NCBI RefSeq assembly: GCF_030818935.1
Contig: NZ_JAUTBD010000001.1
Location: 2,046,001 to 2,110,000 of the forward strand
Direction of reading: 5' to 3'
DNA length: 64,000 nucleotides
Source of the DNA: Microbacterium sp. SORGH_AS_1204
GTDB lineage: Bacteria > Actinomycetota > Actinomycetes > Actinomycetales > Microbacteriaceae
Numbering within the stretch: the stretch's first letter is position 1; each line of letters begins with the position of its first letter. Below the pieces are notes generated by a model. It was not told the DNA's origin, ran no database searches, and worked only from the letters and a program-made list of their open reading frames with translations. Positions 17,886 through 27,185 of this stretch are shown one piece after another. The position numbers and the translations under genes were made by a program.

Positions 17886-18989
17886 TCAGGACGTCAGCCG
17901 CTCCGCCGCCGCCGCGATCCGCTCGTCGGTCGCCGTGAGCGAGAACCGCACGTGGTTCGGGAAGTGCGTGCCGTAGAAGTGGCCCGGACCGACCAGGATG
18001 CCGAGATCGGCCAGACGTCCGACGCTCTCCCAGGCATCACGCCCCTCGGTGGCCCACAGGTACAGACCGGCCTCGCTGCGGTCGATCGTGAAGCCCGCAG
18101 CCTCGACGGCGGGCTTTAGGACCGCTCGGCGGCGCGCGTAGCGCTCGCGTTGCACCGCGACGTGCGCGTCGTCGCCCAGCGCGACGGTCATCGCGCGCTG
18201 CACGGGTGCGGGCGGCATGAGGCCGAGGTGCTTGCGACCGGTCAGCAGGCGCGCCACGAGCGATTCATCGCCCGCGAGGAAGGCTGCGCGGTAGCCGGCG
18301 AGGTTCGACTGCTTGCTCAGCGAATAGACCGACAACACGCCGGTGAGATCGTCGCCCACGACCGCCGGATCGAGCACGCTCGGCACCCGCTCCCCGTCCC
18401 AGGGCGCGTCCCACCCGAGCTCCGCGTAGCATTCGTCGGATGCCAGGACGGCTCCAAGCTCGCGAGCCCGGGTCACGGCATCCGTCATCTCTGCGACCGA
18501 CAGCACACGACCGTCGGGGTTGCCGGGCGAATTGACCCATACGAGCCGCGTGCTCTCGGGCCACTCGGACGGATCATCGGATGCCACGGGCTCCGCACCG
18601 ACGAGGCGGGCGCCCACCTCGTAGGTCGGGTAGGCCGCACGAGGATGCACGACCGCGTCGCCAGGGCCGAGGCCGAGCAGCAGCGGCAGAAGCGCCACCA
18701 GCTCTTTCGAACCGACGGTCGGCAGGACGTTGGCCGCGGTCAGACGGGGAACACCCCGGCGCCGGGCGTACCAGTCGGCGATCGCCTCTCGCAGCGCGGG
18801 GGTGCCGGCCGTCGCCGGGTAGGCGTGCGCATCGGTCGCATCGGCGAGGGCTGCGGCGACGACGTCGGGCGTCGGGTCGACGGGCGAACCGATCGACAGG
18901 TCGACGATGCCGGCGGGGTGGCGCCGCGCGCGCTCCGCGTAAGGGGCGACGGCGTCCCAGGGGTAGTCGGCGAGGTCGGCGACGCCCAC
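17886..18989 (-). CDS. dapC: Succinyldiaminopimelate transaminase
   Basis: 367 residues, fold-type I PLP aminotransferase. Motifs: substrate-binding IGSPVDPTP near residue 33, NSPGNPDGRV near 173, ASDECYAELGW near 205 and SLSKQSNLAGYR with the PLP lysine near 242. The SLSKQSN form and the ferredoxin neighbour fit the actinobacterial DapC that aminates N-succinyl-2-amino-6-ketopimelate. It starts 3 bases after the ferredoxin gene stop, so the two are an operon. Generic aspartate-type aminotransferase activity is the alternative. Confidence 0.85.
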   Translation of the reverse strand: MGVADLADYPWDAVAPYAERARRHPAGIVDLSIGSPVDPTPDVVAAALADATDAHAYPATAGTPALREAIADWYARRRGVPRLTAANVLPTVGSKELVALLPLLLGLGPGDAVVHPRAAYPTYEVGARLVGAEPVASDDPSEWPESTRLVWVNSPGNPDGRVLSVAEMTDAVTRARELGAVLASDECYAELGWDAPWDGERVPSVLDPAVVGDDLTGVLSVYSLSKQSNLAGYRAAFLAGDESLVARLLTGRKHLGLMPPAPVQRAMTVALGDDAHVAVQRERYARRRAVLKPAVEAAGFTIDRSEAGLYLWATEGRDAWESVGRLADLGILVGPGHFYGTHFPNHVRFSLTATDERIAAAAERLTS

Positions 18990-18992
18990 GGG

Positions 18993-19313
18993 TCAGTGGC
19001 TCTGCGGGGGGAGCTCTGCGACGACGGGGTGGTCTTTGGCGATCACGCCGACCTTGGCGGCTCCGCCGGGCGAGCCGATGTCATCGAAGAACTCCACATT
19101 GGCCTTGTAGTAGTCGGACCACTCTTCGGGCAGGTCGTCTTCGTAGTAGATGGCCTCGACCGGGCAGACGGGCTCGCACGCACCGCAGTCGACGCATTCG
19201 TCGGGGTGGATGTAGAGCGAGCGTTCACCCTCGTAGATGCAGTCGACGGGGCACTCGTCGATGCAGGCGCGGTCCTTGACATCGACACACGGGAGGGCGA
19301 TCACGTAAGTCAC
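18993..19313 (-). CDS. fdxA: 7Fe ferredoxin
   Basis: 106 residues. The cluster-binding region has [16 protein letters not shown] (CxxxxCxxxC-type 3Fe-4S site) followed by [16 protein letters not shown] (4Fe-4S site). The acidic C-terminal extension of actinobacterial FdxA is present. It is a small cytosolic electron carrier. Start is GTG at 19313. The fdxA-dapC pairing is conserved in actinobacteria and is probably operonic rather than biochemical. Confidence 0.93.
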   Translation of the reverse strand: MTYVIALPCVDVKDRACIDECPVDCIYEGERSLYIHPDECVDCGACEPVCPVEAIYYEDDLPEEWSDYYKANVEFFDDIGSPGGAAKVGVIAKDHPVVAELPPQSH

Positions 19314-19365
19314 CCGCTCAGTCTAATCGCGCCGGGGGACCCGGCCCCGCCGCGGCGGCGCGCGC

Positions 19366-19764
19366 CTACGATTCGGCGGGTCGCCGAGCCGCGTCGATCT
19401 TCGAGAAGTCGGGCCATAGGGCCACCAGCACCATGAGCGCCGGGCCCACCACCGTCCACACCAGCGGAACCCACTCCGTTCCCGCCGTCGGTGCCGCCAC
19501 GATCGCCGATCCGCCGGGTCCGACCTGCGAGAACAGGTAGGTCGCCGCGGTGATGCCGAGTCCGCCGGCGAGGGCGTTCACCCGGTCGCCGGTCAGCGTC
19601 CGCAGGGCGATGAGGAGTGCGGCGCTGCCGACGGTGGCGAGGATGAGCCCGACCGGGATCGGCCCGAGAAGGTACGCCTGACCGACCGTGCCGGCCGTGC
19701 CGTAGAACACACCGATCGACAGGGCGACGACCCAACCGACCACGCGCAGGATGCCAGAACTCAC
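19366..19764 (-). CDS. Four-helix membrane protein (DUF6113-like)
   Basis: 132 residues with about four transmembrane helices and short loops. The GTG at 19764 is chosen because it places the first helix near the N-terminus; an upstream in-frame start would add a very Arg-rich stretch that looks like antisense translation. Position upstream of fdxA-dapC on the same strand recalls the membrane gene found there in other actinobacteria, which I believe is DUF6113, but I cannot confirm that. The function is unknown. Confidence 0.6.
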   Translation of the reverse strand: MSSGILRVVGWVVALSIGVFYGTAGTVGQAYLLGPIPVGLILATVGSAALLIALRTLTGDRVNALAGGLGITAATYLFSQVGPGGSAIVAAPTAGTEWVPLVWTVVGPALMVLVALWPDFSKIDAARRPAES

Positions 19765-19869
19765 CGCGTCAGTGTACGGGCGGCGGCGATGGCGCGGCTG
19801 TGAGCGTCGGGCTCTCGCGCGGGTGAGGGTGTGGTGAAGTCGCGTGACGCGATGGTCGACCTCTCGCAA

Positions 19870-20184
19870 TCACGCCGCCCAGCCCCACATCCTCAGCAGC
19901 GCGGCAGTCACGGCCGCGGCCGCGACGACGACGAGGAAGGGCGCCCGCGCCCACAGCAGCAGCGCCGCCACGCCCACCGCCGGCACCCGCGCATCGACAA
20001 TGACCGCGGCGCCGGCGGCGAGGGTCTGCACCACCACGAGCGCCGAAAGGAGCGCGACCGTGAGCAGGTCGGCGATCCGCGCGGGGCGCGGTGCCTCGAG
20101 CCATCGCGCGGGCAACAGGTAGCCCACCGCCTTCAATGCGACGCAGATGACGGATGCCAGCAGCACCGCGTTCCACAGGGTCAT
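19870..20184 (-). CDS. azlD: AzlD-type branched-chain amino acid exporter small subunit
   Basis: 104 residues with about four hydrophobic helices and the family pattern ALKAVGYLLPARWLE near residue 20. AzlD is the small partner of AzlC in LIV-E type branched-chain amino acid exporters. Its ATG overlaps the azlC stop by 4 bases, so the subunits are translationally coupled. Confidence 0.85.
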   Translation of the reverse strand: MTLWNAVLLASVICVALKAVGYLLPARWLEAPRPARIADLLTVALLSALVVVQTLAAGAAVIVDARVPAVGVAALLLWARAPFLVVVAAAAVTAALLRMWGWAA

Positions 20185-20918
20185 GGCATCCCTTTCTCTT
20201 CGCGCGTGCCGGAAACGGCGGGCGCAGGCCGACGTGGATCGAACAGCCCCACGACGACGGCGACACCGGCCGCGGCGATGACGGGGATCCCGGGCATGAG
20301 CACGGGGGTCAGGGCCGCGGCGACGACGGCTGCACCCGCGGCGACGGCGAGCGGCTGACGCCCGCGCAGGCGGGGCCAGAGCAGGGCCAGGAACGCCGCG
20401 GCCGCGGCGGCGTCGAGACCGTAGGTCCGCGGGTCACCGAGCACGTCACCCAGCAGGGCGCCGACGAGCGTCGACAGGTTCCAGCCGACCCAGATCGCGA
20501 TGCCGGTGACCCAGAAGCCCGCCTGACGGGCGCGCGGGGTGTGTTGCGAGAGGCCCACGGCAACCGACTCGTCGATGGTGAACTGCGTCGCCGCGGCCTT
20601 CCGCCAGAACCCGTCGCCGACGACCGGCGCCATCCGCATCGCGTAGGCGGCGTTTCGCACCCCGAGCAGCGCCGCCGATGCGATCGCCGCGGGTGCCGCC
20701 GCAAGACCGCCCGCCGCGATGACGCCGACGAAAGCGAACTGCGAGCCACCGGTGAACATCAGCAGGCTGAGCACGCACGTCTGCCAGACGTCGAGACCGG
20801 ACGCCACCGCCAGCGCGCCGAACGAGATCCCGTAGGCGCTGGTCGCGAGGGCGACGGCGAGGCCCTGGCGGGAGGCGACACCCTCGGGTGTTCGGTGGAA
20901 CGAACGCATGGTCATCAT
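20181..20918 (-). CDS. azlC: AzlC-type branched-chain amino acid exporter large subunit
   Basis: About 245 residues, multi-spanning. Family motifs include AYGISFGALAVASGLD and MFTGGSQFAFVGV in the first 70 residues, GVRNAAYAM, and TIDESVAVG. It exports valine, leucine or isoleucine (or analogues) with AzlD. Three ATGs (20918, 20915, 20909) lie together and none has a good Shine-Dalgarno, so the start is uncertain by up to three residues and the message may be leaderless. It is divergent from an XRE-cupin regulator whose likely operator lies in the shared 56-base gap. Confidence 0.85.
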   Translation of the reverse strand: MMTMRSFHRTPEGVASRQGLAVALATSAYGISFGALAVASGLDVWQTCVLSLLMFTGGSQFAFVGVIAAGGLAAAPAAIASAALLGVRNAAYAMRMAPVVGDGFWRKAAATQFTIDESVAVGLSQHTPRARQAGFWVTGIAIWVGWNLSTLVGALLGDVLGDPRTYGLDAAAAAAFLALLWPRLRGRQPLAVAAGAAVVAAALTPVLMPGIPVIAAAGVAVVVGLFDPRRPAPAVSGTREEKGMP

Positions 20919-20935
20919 CGTGAACGAGCGCGCGG

Positions 20936-20953
20936 CGTTCGTCAAGTCGAACG
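20936..20953. promoter_or_regulatory. Candidate operator of the azlCD/XRE divergent promoter
   Basis: CGTTCG-N6-CGAACG is a perfect inverted repeat in the 56-base gap between the divergent azlC and XRE-cupin starts. A related half-site GTTC-GGTG-GAAC lies at 20890-20901 inside the start of azlC. A CATAAT at about 20962-20967 just before the regulator's ATG could be a -10 box for a nearly leaderless message. Autoregulation is inferred. Confidence 0.5.
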
Positions 20954-20974
20954 AACGGTGAGCATAATGAACGC

Positions 20975-21526
20975 ATGACGGATCTCGGAGATCGGATCGC
21001 CGCGACCCTGCGACGCGAGCGCGAGCGTCGCGACCTCAGCGTCTCGGAACTCGCACGAAGAGCCGCGGTGTCCAAGGCGACCGTCTCCCAGCTCGAGAAC
21101 GGTGGCGGCAACCCGAGCGTCGAAACGCTGTGGGCGCTGGCGACCGCGCTGGAGATCCCCTTCGCGATCCTCGTCGACGAGGGCGTGCGCTCCCCCACCC
21201 TGATCCGCGCGGGCGAAGCGGCCACGGCGGTGCCGTCGTCGGCATCCGACTACCTCGCCGTGCTGCTGTCGGCCAGTCCGCCGCACGCGCGCCGTGACAT
21301 TTACCTGCTGAGTGCGGAGCCGGGCTCGCCACGGCTGTCGGACCCTCACCCGCGGGGCACCGTCGAGCACGTGGTGATGGTCACGGGTCGGGGCCGGGTG
21401 GGCCCGGCCGACGACCCGTACGAACTCTCCCCCGGCGACTACCTGTCGTACCCCGGCGACGCCCCGCATGTCTTCGAAGCGCTGACCCCGGGCATGAGCG
21501 CCGTGTGCGTGGTCGAGTCGCGCTGA
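20975..21526 (+). CDS. XRE-family regulator with C-terminal cupin
   Basis: 183 residues. The N-terminal helix-turn-helix (about 5-62) has the classic block LSVSELARRAAVSKATVSQLENG. The C-terminal half (about 75-183) is a small cupin beta barrel (GTVEHVVMVTGRGRVG, SPGDYLSYPGDAPHVFEAL) that would bind a small ligand. Regulators of this shape often sit divergent to the transporter they control, here azlCD, so control by branched-chain amino acids is a reasonable inference. Confidence 0.85.
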   Translation: MTDLGDRIAATLRRERERRDLSVSELARRAAVSKATVSQLENGGGNPSVETLWALATALEIPFAILVDEGVRSPTLIRAGEAATAVPSSASDYLAVLLSASPPHARRDIYLLSAEPGSPRLSDPHPRGTVEHVVMVTGRGRVGPADDPYELSPGDYLSYPGDAPHVFEALTPGMSAVCVVESR

Positions 21527-21644
21527 CGACCGGCGGGATCACGTACCCACCCGCGGGGCTCGGGACACGACGCAGGAGGGACATCTGCGGCCGGACCGGG
21601 CGGGGCCTCGGTCGCCGGACTCCGGCGTTGCGTCCGGCGGACGA

Positions 21645-21898
21645 TGCACAACTCCTGCACAGGTGTCGCCGCGCCCACGTCTTACCCAGCGAGCGACGGA
21701 TCTGCAGGAGTTGTGCACGCTCGCCGGCGCCGACAGAACGCGGGAAGATCGTCCGCAGCCGACCTCGATGAACGGGCCGGGCGGTGCTGTGGCCGCCAGA
21801 TTCCGGTGATGCGATCGGCGGACAGTGCACGACTCCTGCGACGGTGTCGCCGCGCCCGCATCTCACGCACCGCGCGACGGATCTGCAGGAGTTGTGCA
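21645..21898. repeat. Two 73-bp inverted-repeat elements
   Basis: In the 431-base gap between the XRE gene and the DUF2200 gene, two elements of exactly 73 bp (21645-21717 and 21826-21898) begin TGCACAACTCCTGC or TGCACGACTCCTGC and end GCAGGAGTTGTGCA. The arms pair over 14 bp. The interiors share GGTGTCGCCGCGCCC and CGACGGATCT. Some homology extends outside the arms (CGGCGGAC on the left, CGC(T/TAT)CGCCGGCG on the right). The rest of the gap, 21527-21644 and 21899-21957, shows nothing else. Confidence 0.85.
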
Positions 21899-21957
21899 CG
21901 CTATCGCCGGCGAGGCCCGTATCGACGCGGCCCCGAGGGCCGACTATCGTGCGGAGC

Positions 21958-22323
21958 ATGTCCCGCGTCTTCGGCATGGCCTTCTCGTCGGTCTACCCGC
22001 TGTACCTCGCCAAAGTGGAGCGCAAGGGGCGCTCGAAGGACGACCTGGATGCCGCCATCCGCTGGCTCACGGGCTTCGACGACGCGACGCTCGCCGTGCA
22101 CGCCGAGGGGACGACGACCTTCCGCGAGTTCTTCGACGCGGCGACGCTCAACCCGCACGTCGATCTGGTGACCGGGGTGGTGTGCGGCATCCGGGTCGAG
22201 GACATCGAGGACCCGCTGATGTACCGCATCCGCGTGCTCGACAAGCTCGTCGATGAGCTGGCGAAAGGGCGACCGCTCGCGAAGGTGCTGCGGGAGCCGC
22301 AGCCTGCGGCGGCTGAGGGCTGA
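21958..22323 (+). CDS. DUF2200 family protein
   Basis: 121 residues, soluble, mixed alpha/beta. It begins MSRVFGMAFSSVYPLYLAKV and contains GRSKDDLDAAIRWLTGFDD, LNPHVDLVTGVVCGIRVEDI and a C-terminal LDKLVDELAKGRPLAKVLR, matching the widespread DUF2200 family of about 120 residues. The ATG at 21958 follows CGGAGC. The biochemical role of the family is unknown to me. It is convergent with typA across a tandem repeat. Confidence 0.8.
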   Translation: MSRVFGMAFSSVYPLYLAKVERKGRSKDDLDAAIRWLTGFDDATLAVHAEGTTTFREFFDAATLNPHVDLVTGVVCGIRVEDIEDPLMYRIRVLDKLVDELAKGRPLAKVLREPQPAAAEG

Positions 22324-22350
22324 GAGTACACGGGTCCGCCGCCCGCGAGG

Positions 22351-22511
22351 AGATCCCTGGGTCGACGCTGGAGCCGGAAGCTTCGACGGGCTCAGCCGCC
22401 TCCCGTGCGGGGGTCCCTGAGTCGCGCCGGTGCCGGCGGCTTCGACAGGCTCAGCCGCCTCCCGTGCGGGGTCCCGGGTCGCGGCCGGAGCCGGGGGCTC
22501 CGACAGGCCGG
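22351..22511. repeat. Tandem repeat of about 59 bp containing CTTCGACAGGCTCAG
   Basis: Two near-complete copies (22381-22439 and 22440-22497) with partial copies on either side (from 22351 and up to about 22511). Each begins with CTTCGACAGGCTCAG or a close variant, then CCGCCTCCCGTGCGGGG, a GTCCC run and a GCCGG-rich end. The same 15-bp word bounds the insertion in gcvT at 38749-38922. It lies between convergent DUF2200 and typA. Confidence 0.75.
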
Positions 22512-22585
22512 CCACTGCGCGCGGCGGGAACGCGGAACGGCCCCGCCGAGCGTGGGCTCGACGAGGCCGTGACAGGCGGTAACGC

Positions 22586-24499
22586 TTACGCGTTGGCATC
22601 CTGACGCTTCAGGCGCGAGGCGGCGCGGCCGCGCTCGGTCGCGTCGAGCACGACCTTGCGGATGCGCACCTTCTCGGGCGTGACCTCGACGCATTCGTCG
22701 TCGCGGGCGAACTCGAGCGACTCCTCGAGCGTGAGCACGCGTGGAGGCGTCATCGACTCGAAGGAGTCGGAGGTCGACGAACGCATGTTCGTGAGCTTCT
22801 TCTCTTTGGTGATGTTGACGTCCATGTCGTCGGCGCGGGAGTTCTCGCCGATGACCATGCCCTCGTAGACCTCTTCGGTCGGCTGCACGAAGAAGCTCAT
22901 CCGCTCCTGCAGGGCGATCATGGCGAACGGGGTGACGACGCCCATGCGGTCGGCGACGATCGAGCCGTTCTGACGGGTCGTGATCGAGCCCGCCCAGTCG
23001 TCGTAGCCGTGCGAGATGGCGTTGGCGATGCCGGTGCCGCGCGTGATCGTGAGGAACTCGCTGCGGAAGCCGATGAGGCCGCGCGAGGGGACGACGAACT
23101 CCATGCGCACCCAGCCGGTGCCGTGGTTGGTCATGTTGTCCATGCGGCCCTTGCGGGCGGCCATGAGCTGCGTGATCGCGCCGAGGTGCTCTTCAGGGGC
23201 GTCGATGGTCAGGTGCTCGAAGGGCTCCTTGAGCTTGCCGTCGTCGCCGCGCTTGGTGACCACCTGGGGCTTGCCGACGGTGAGTTCGAAGCCCTCGCGG
23301 CGCATGTTCTCGACGAGGATGGCGAGCGCGAGCTCACCGCGGCCCTGGACCTCCCAGGCATCCGGGCGTCCGATGTCGACGACCTTCAGCGAGACGTTGC
23401 CGATGAGCTCGCGGTCGAGGCGGTCCTTCACCATGCGGGCGGTGAGCTTGTGGCCCTTCACCTTGCCCATGAGCGGCGAGGTGTTGGTGCCGATCGTCAT
23501 CGAGATCGCGGGGTCGTCGACCGTGATCGCCGGGAGCGCCCGCACGTCTTCGGGGTCGGCGATGGTCTCACCGATCGTGATGTCGGGGAAACCGGCGATG
23601 GCGACGATGTCACCGGGGCCGGCGTCTTCCGCGGGGAAGCGCTCGAGCGCGCGTGTCTTGAGCAGCTCGGTCACGCGGGCGTTGCTGGTGGTGCCGTCGG
23701 CACGGACCCAGGCCACGGTCTGGCCCTTCTTCAGCGTGCCGTTGAACACGCGCAGCAGCGCGAGGCGGCCGAGAAACGGCGAGGAGTCGAGGTTGGTCAC
23801 CCACGCCTGCAGCGGCGCCTCGTCGTCGTAGGCCGGAGCCGGGACGTGCTCGAGGATCGCGCCGAAGAGCGGCTCGAGGTCGTCGTTGTCGGGCAGCGCG
23901 CCGTTGGCGGGACGGTTGAGGGATGCCGCGCCCGCACGGCCCGAGGCGTAGACCACCGGCACGTCGAGCAGGGCGTCGACGTCGAGGTCGGGCACGTCGT
24001 CGACGAGGTCGGACGCCAGGCCCAGCAGCAGGTCGTGCGCCTCTTCTTCGACCTCGGCGATACGGGCGTCGGGCCGGTCGGTCTTGTTGACGAGCAGAAT
24101 GACGGGGAGCTTCGCCTCGAGGGCCTTGCGCAGCACGAAGCGGGTCTGGGGCAGCGGGCCCTCGGACGCGTCGACGAGCAGCACGACGCCGTCGACCATC
24201 GACAGCCCGCGCTCGACCTCGCCACCGAAGTCGGCGTGGCCGGGGGTGTCGATCACGTTGATCGTGACGGGCACGTCGGTGTGGGCACCGTTGTACTCGA
24301 TCGCCGTGTTCTTGGCGAGGATCGTGATGCCCTTCTCGCGCTCGAGGTCGTTGGAGTCCATCGCGCGCTCCTCGACGTGCGCGTGGTCGCCGAACGAGCC
24401 GGTCTGGCGGAGCATGGCGTCGACGAGAGTCGTCTTGCCGTGGTCGACGTGCGCGACGATCGCGACGTTACGGAGGTCAGGACGAAGGGCGTGCGCCAT
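22586..24499 (-). CDS. typA: GTP-binding translation factor TypA/BipA
   Basis: 637 residues, ribosome-associated GTPase of the elongation factor family acting in stress and ribosome assembly. G motifs are intact: AHVDHGKTT (G1), REKGITI (G2), DTPGHAD (G3), NKTDRPD (G4). Domain II, the EF-G-like domains III and V and the TypA-specific C-terminal domain ([23 protein letters not shown]) follow. The ATG at 24499 follows GGAG on the minus strand; a longer in-frame upstream extension is Arg/Pro-rich and not plausible. Confidence 0.95.
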   Translation of the reverse strand: MAHALRPDLRNVAIVAHVDHGKTTLVDAMLRQTGSFGDHAHVEERAMDSNDLEREKGITILAKNTAIEYNGAHTDVPVTINVIDTPGHADFGGEVERGLSMVDGVVLLVDASEGPLPQTRFVLRKALEAKLPVILLVNKTDRPDARIAEVEEEAHDLLLGLASDLVDDVPDLDVDALLDVPVVYASGRAGAASLNRPANGALPDNDDLEPLFGAILEHVPAPAYDDEAPLQAWVTNLDSSPFLGRLALLRVFNGTLKKGQTVAWVRADGTTSNARVTELLKTRALERFPAEDAGPGDIVAIAGFPDITIGETIADPEDVRALPAITVDDPAISMTIGTNTSPLMGKVKGHKLTARMVKDRLDRELIGNVSLKVVDIGRPDAWEVQGRGELALAILVENMRREGFELTVGKPQVVTKRGDDGKLKEPFEHLTIDAPEEHLGAITQLMAARKGRMDNMTNHGTGWVRMEFVVPSRGLIGFRSEFLTITRGTGIANAISHGYDDWAGSITTRQNGSIVADRMGVVTPFAMIALQERMSFFVQPTEEVYEGMVIGENSRADDMDVNITKEKKLTNMRSSTSDSFESMTPPRVLTLEESLEFARDDECVEVTPEKVRIRKVVLDATERGRAASRLKRQDANA

Positions 24500-24701
24500 G
24501 GAGGGTCTCCAGGAAAATTCGGGGTGGCGCCCGGAATCGGGCTGACCCAGTCTACCGGGCGGCTGCGACACTGCCTGGCAGGCAGCAGAAAGGGGTGGAA
24601 TTCCCGCGGACCCGCCCTGCGGACCCCGCCTCGCGTCACCACAGGAGGGAGCCTTCGTCTGCGCCTTCCGTCGCGGATCCCTCGACCGGGTCGCACGACA
24701 A

Positions 24702-24731
24702 GGGGGCGGCATCCTTCCGAATGCCGCCCCC
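24702..24731 (-). terminator. oppDF terminator hairpin
   Basis: GGGGGCGGCAT (24702-24712) and ATGCCGCCCCC (24721-24731) form an 11-bp perfect stem with an 8-base loop, 14 bases past the oppDF stop. On the minus strand it is followed by TTGT. Confidence 0.75.
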
Positions 24732-24745
24732 GCGAATGGTCTCGG

Positions 24746-26500
24746 TCAGGATGCCGGGGTGTCGCGCAGCAGTTCGTGACGCAATTCGCGACGCGCGGCC
24801 TGCACTTCCACATCGGGCACCGGGATAGCCGCGATAAGTCGCTGCGTGTACGGCTCCTTGGGCGCGCGCAGGATCTCGTCGCGCGTACCCTGCTCGGCGA
24901 TCTTGCCGCGGTTGAGCACGACGATGCGGTCCGCCATGGCATCCACCACCGCCAGATCGTGGCTGATGAACAGGCACGCGAAGCGGTGCTCCTTCTGCAG
25001 CTCGCTCAACAGCTCCAGCACGCGCGCCTGCACGGAAACGTCGAGAGCGCTGGTCGGCTCGTCGGCGACGAGCAGTCGCGGCTGCAGCGAGAGTGCACGG
25101 GCGATGCCCACGCGCTGCTTCTGCCCGCCCGAGAGTTCGTGGGGGTACCGGTTGCGGTAGCTGCGCGGCAGACGCACCTCATCGAGCAGCTTCTCGACCC
25201 GCGCGTCGAGCTCGGCGCCCTTCGCCTCGCCGGCGAGCAGCAGCGGCTCGCCGATGGATTCGCCGATCGGCAGTCGTGGGTTCAGCGACGACGACGGATC
25301 CTGGAAGACGATTCCCACACGCCGGCGCAGCGACTTGATGAGCTTATGCGAGCCGCTGGAGATGTCGACCCCGTCGACGACGAGGCGCCCGTCGGCGATG
25401 GGCTGAAGACCGATCGCCGCGCGGCCGATCGTCGACTTGCCGGAGCCGGATTCGCCGACGAGACCGACAATCTCGCCTTCGGCGATGCCGAGAGTCACGT
25501 CGTCCACGGCGCGGAACGCGGCGACCCGCCCCTTCTTGCCGTACTCGATCGATACGTTTTCGAGCTGCAGCACGGGGTGAGCGATCTCCGGGGCCGCAGC
25601 CGCCAGCGCGATCGTCTCGGTACGAGCCGGCCCCTCCGCCACCGCGTGGGCGAGAGCCTCGACCACGTCGACGGTCGCTTCGCCCTCCAGCGTCTCGCCC
25701 AGGCGGGGCACGGATGCCAGGAGCTCCCTGGTGTAGGCGTCCTTCGGCGACCCGAGCACCTGGGCAGCCGGGCCCTGCTCGACGATGTCGCCGGCCTTCA
25801 TTACGACGATCCAGTCGGCGAGGTCCGCCACCACGCCCATGTCATGGGTGATGAGCAGCACGGCGGAGTCCAGACGGTCCCGGAGGTCGCGGATGAGGTC
25901 GAGGATCTCGGCCTGCACGGTCACGTCCAGGGCCGTCGTCGGCTCGTCGGCGATGAGCAGCGCGGGCTCGAGGCTGATCGACTGCGCGATCATGGCGCGC
26001 TGACGCTGGCCGCCGGAGAGCTGGTGCGGGTACGACGCGAACGCCTTCGCGGGGTCGGGCAACCCGACCATCTCGAGCAGCTCGAGCGCGCGCGCCTTCG
26101 CCTGCGTCGGAGCGATGGGCGTGTGAGCGCGCAGAGCCTCGATGATCTGCGAGCCCACGGTCAGCACCGGGTTCAGCGCGGTCATGGGCTCCTGGAAGAT
26201 CGCCGCCACCTCGGGACCACGCAGCTGGCGCATCTGCGCCGTGGAGAGGCCGTTCACCTCCCGGCCGTTGACCTTGATGCTGCCCGTGACACGGCTGTTG
26301 CGAGGTAGCAGGTCGAGCACGGCCATCGAGCTGACGCTTTTGCCCGAACCCGACTCTCCGACGACCGCAACAACCTGTCCGCGCGCGATCGAATAGGTCA
26401 GGTGCTTCGCTGCGGGGACCCACACATCGTCGACGGCGAAGTCGACGCTGACATCGGTCATCTCCAGGGCCGGGACGCCGGCCTTCTCGGTCGTGCTCAT
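24746..26500 (-). CDS. Oligopeptide ABC transporter, fused dual ATPase (OppD-OppF type)
   Basis: 584 residues with two complete ABC ATPase domains, equivalent to DppD/OppD and DppF/OppF joined. Domain 1 (about 10-270) has [16 protein letters not shown] and [14 protein letters not shown]; domain 2 (about 300-565) has [17 protein letters not shown] and [14 protein letters not shown]. It powers peptide or nickel/peptide-type import with the oppBC permeases upstream. The ATG at 26500 with AGAGGA upstream is preferred over an in-frame upstream start. The permease genes lie beyond a PH-domain gene on the opposite strand, so this gene needs its own promoter in 26501-26562. Confidence 0.9.
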   Translation of the reverse strand: MSTTEKAGVPALEMTDVSVDFAVDDVWVPAAKHLTYSIARGQVVAVVGESGSGKSVSSMAVLDLLPRNSRVTGSIKVNGREVNGLSTAQMRQLRGPEVAAIFQEPMTALNPVLTVGSQIIEALRAHTPIAPTQAKARALELLEMVGLPDPAKAFASYPHQLSGGQRQRAMIAQSISLEPALLIADEPTTALDVTVQAEILDLIRDLRDRLDSAVLLITHDMGVVADLADWIVVMKAGDIVEQGPAAQVLGSPKDAYTRELLASVPRLGETLEGEATVDVVEALAHAVAEGPARTETIALAAAAPEIAHPVLQLENVSIEYGKKGRVAAFRAVDDVTLGIAEGEIVGLVGESGSGKSTIGRAAIGLQPIADGRLVVDGVDISSGSHKLIKSLRRRVGIVFQDPSSSLNPRLPIGESIGEPLLLAGEAKGAELDARVEKLLDEVRLPRSYRNRYPHELSGGQKQRVGIARALSLQPRLLVADEPTSALDVSVQARVLELLSELQKEHRFACLFISHDLAVVDAMADRIVVLNRGKIAEQGTRDEILRAPKEPYTQRLIAAIPVPDVEVQAARRELRHELLRDTPAS

Positions 26501-26562
26501 GAGGTTGTCCTCTCGTTCCCGCCGAGCGGGAGGGAGTGATCGGGGAATGAAAGAATCGGAGG

Positions 26563-27165
26563 ATGCCACGCCAGACGTTCCGCTCGACGTTCACCCGTGT
26601 CCTGTGCGGAATCGTGTGGGCGATCATCGCCGCGGTGGCTGTCGGTCTGCTCGTGACCCCGGCCGTGACCGACGCGCCCGCGCTGATCCTGCTCGGCGCG
26701 CTGGGCGCGGCCGCCCTGGTCGGCGGCGTCCTGTGGTCGCCGTCGGTGTCGGTCGACGACGACGGCGTGCAGGTCGACAACATCGCCCTGCGCTACCGCG
26801 TGCCTTGGGCTGCGCTCGTTCACGTCGATACCCGCTACGCGCTGCAGCTGCACACGCCCGGTCGACGAATCGCCGTGACCGCCGCGCCGGCGCCCGGTGC
26901 GGCCGGGTCGCTGCGCGCCGCGCGCGCACATCGCCGCAGCGAAGAGGCTGCCACGCCGCAGATCCGACCCGGCGAACTGCCGAACACCGACTCCGGACGC
27001 GCGGCCGACATGGTGCGCACACGCTGGCACGCGCTGCGCGACGCCGGACGCATCGAAGCGGGCATCGCTGAGCGCACCCCCGTCGCCGTCACGGCTCGTG
27101 TCGGCAACGTGGTGCTGCTCGTGCTGGGCGCGGCCGGACTCATCGCCGCGATTGCGGTCGCCTGA
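26563..27165 (+). CDS. PH-domain (bPH6-like) membrane protein
   Basis: 200 residues. Two N-terminal hydrophobic helices (about 10-33 and 40-60) are followed by a small beta domain (SVSVDDDGVQVDNIALRYRVPWAALVHVDTRYALQL) of the bacterial PH type, a low-complexity Ala/Arg/Pro segment and a C-terminal helix (about 180-200). It lies on the plus strand between two minus-strand parts of an Opp transporter, divergent from oppDF (62-base gap) and convergent with oppC (20-base gap). The function is unknown; a membrane-domain scaffold is the usual guess for this family. Confidence 0.65.
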   Translation: MPRQTFRSTFTRVLCGIVWAIIAAVAVGLLVTPAVTDAPALILLGALGAAALVGGVLWSPSVSVDDDGVQVDNIALRYRVPWAALVHVDTRYALQLHTPGRRIAVTAAPAPGAAGSLRAARAHRRSEEAATPQIRPGELPNTDSGRAADMVRTRWHALRDAGRIEAGIAERTPVAVTARVGNVVLLVLGAAGLIAAIAVA

Positions 27166-27185
27166 GGACCACGCGGACACGGTCG

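Noticed and set aside
23009..26308. A 1099-codon plus-strand open frame opposite typA and oppDF
   Set aside because: It is the GC-rich shadow of two well-recognised genes on the minus strand, with His/Arg/Val/Asp-rich composition and no family signature.
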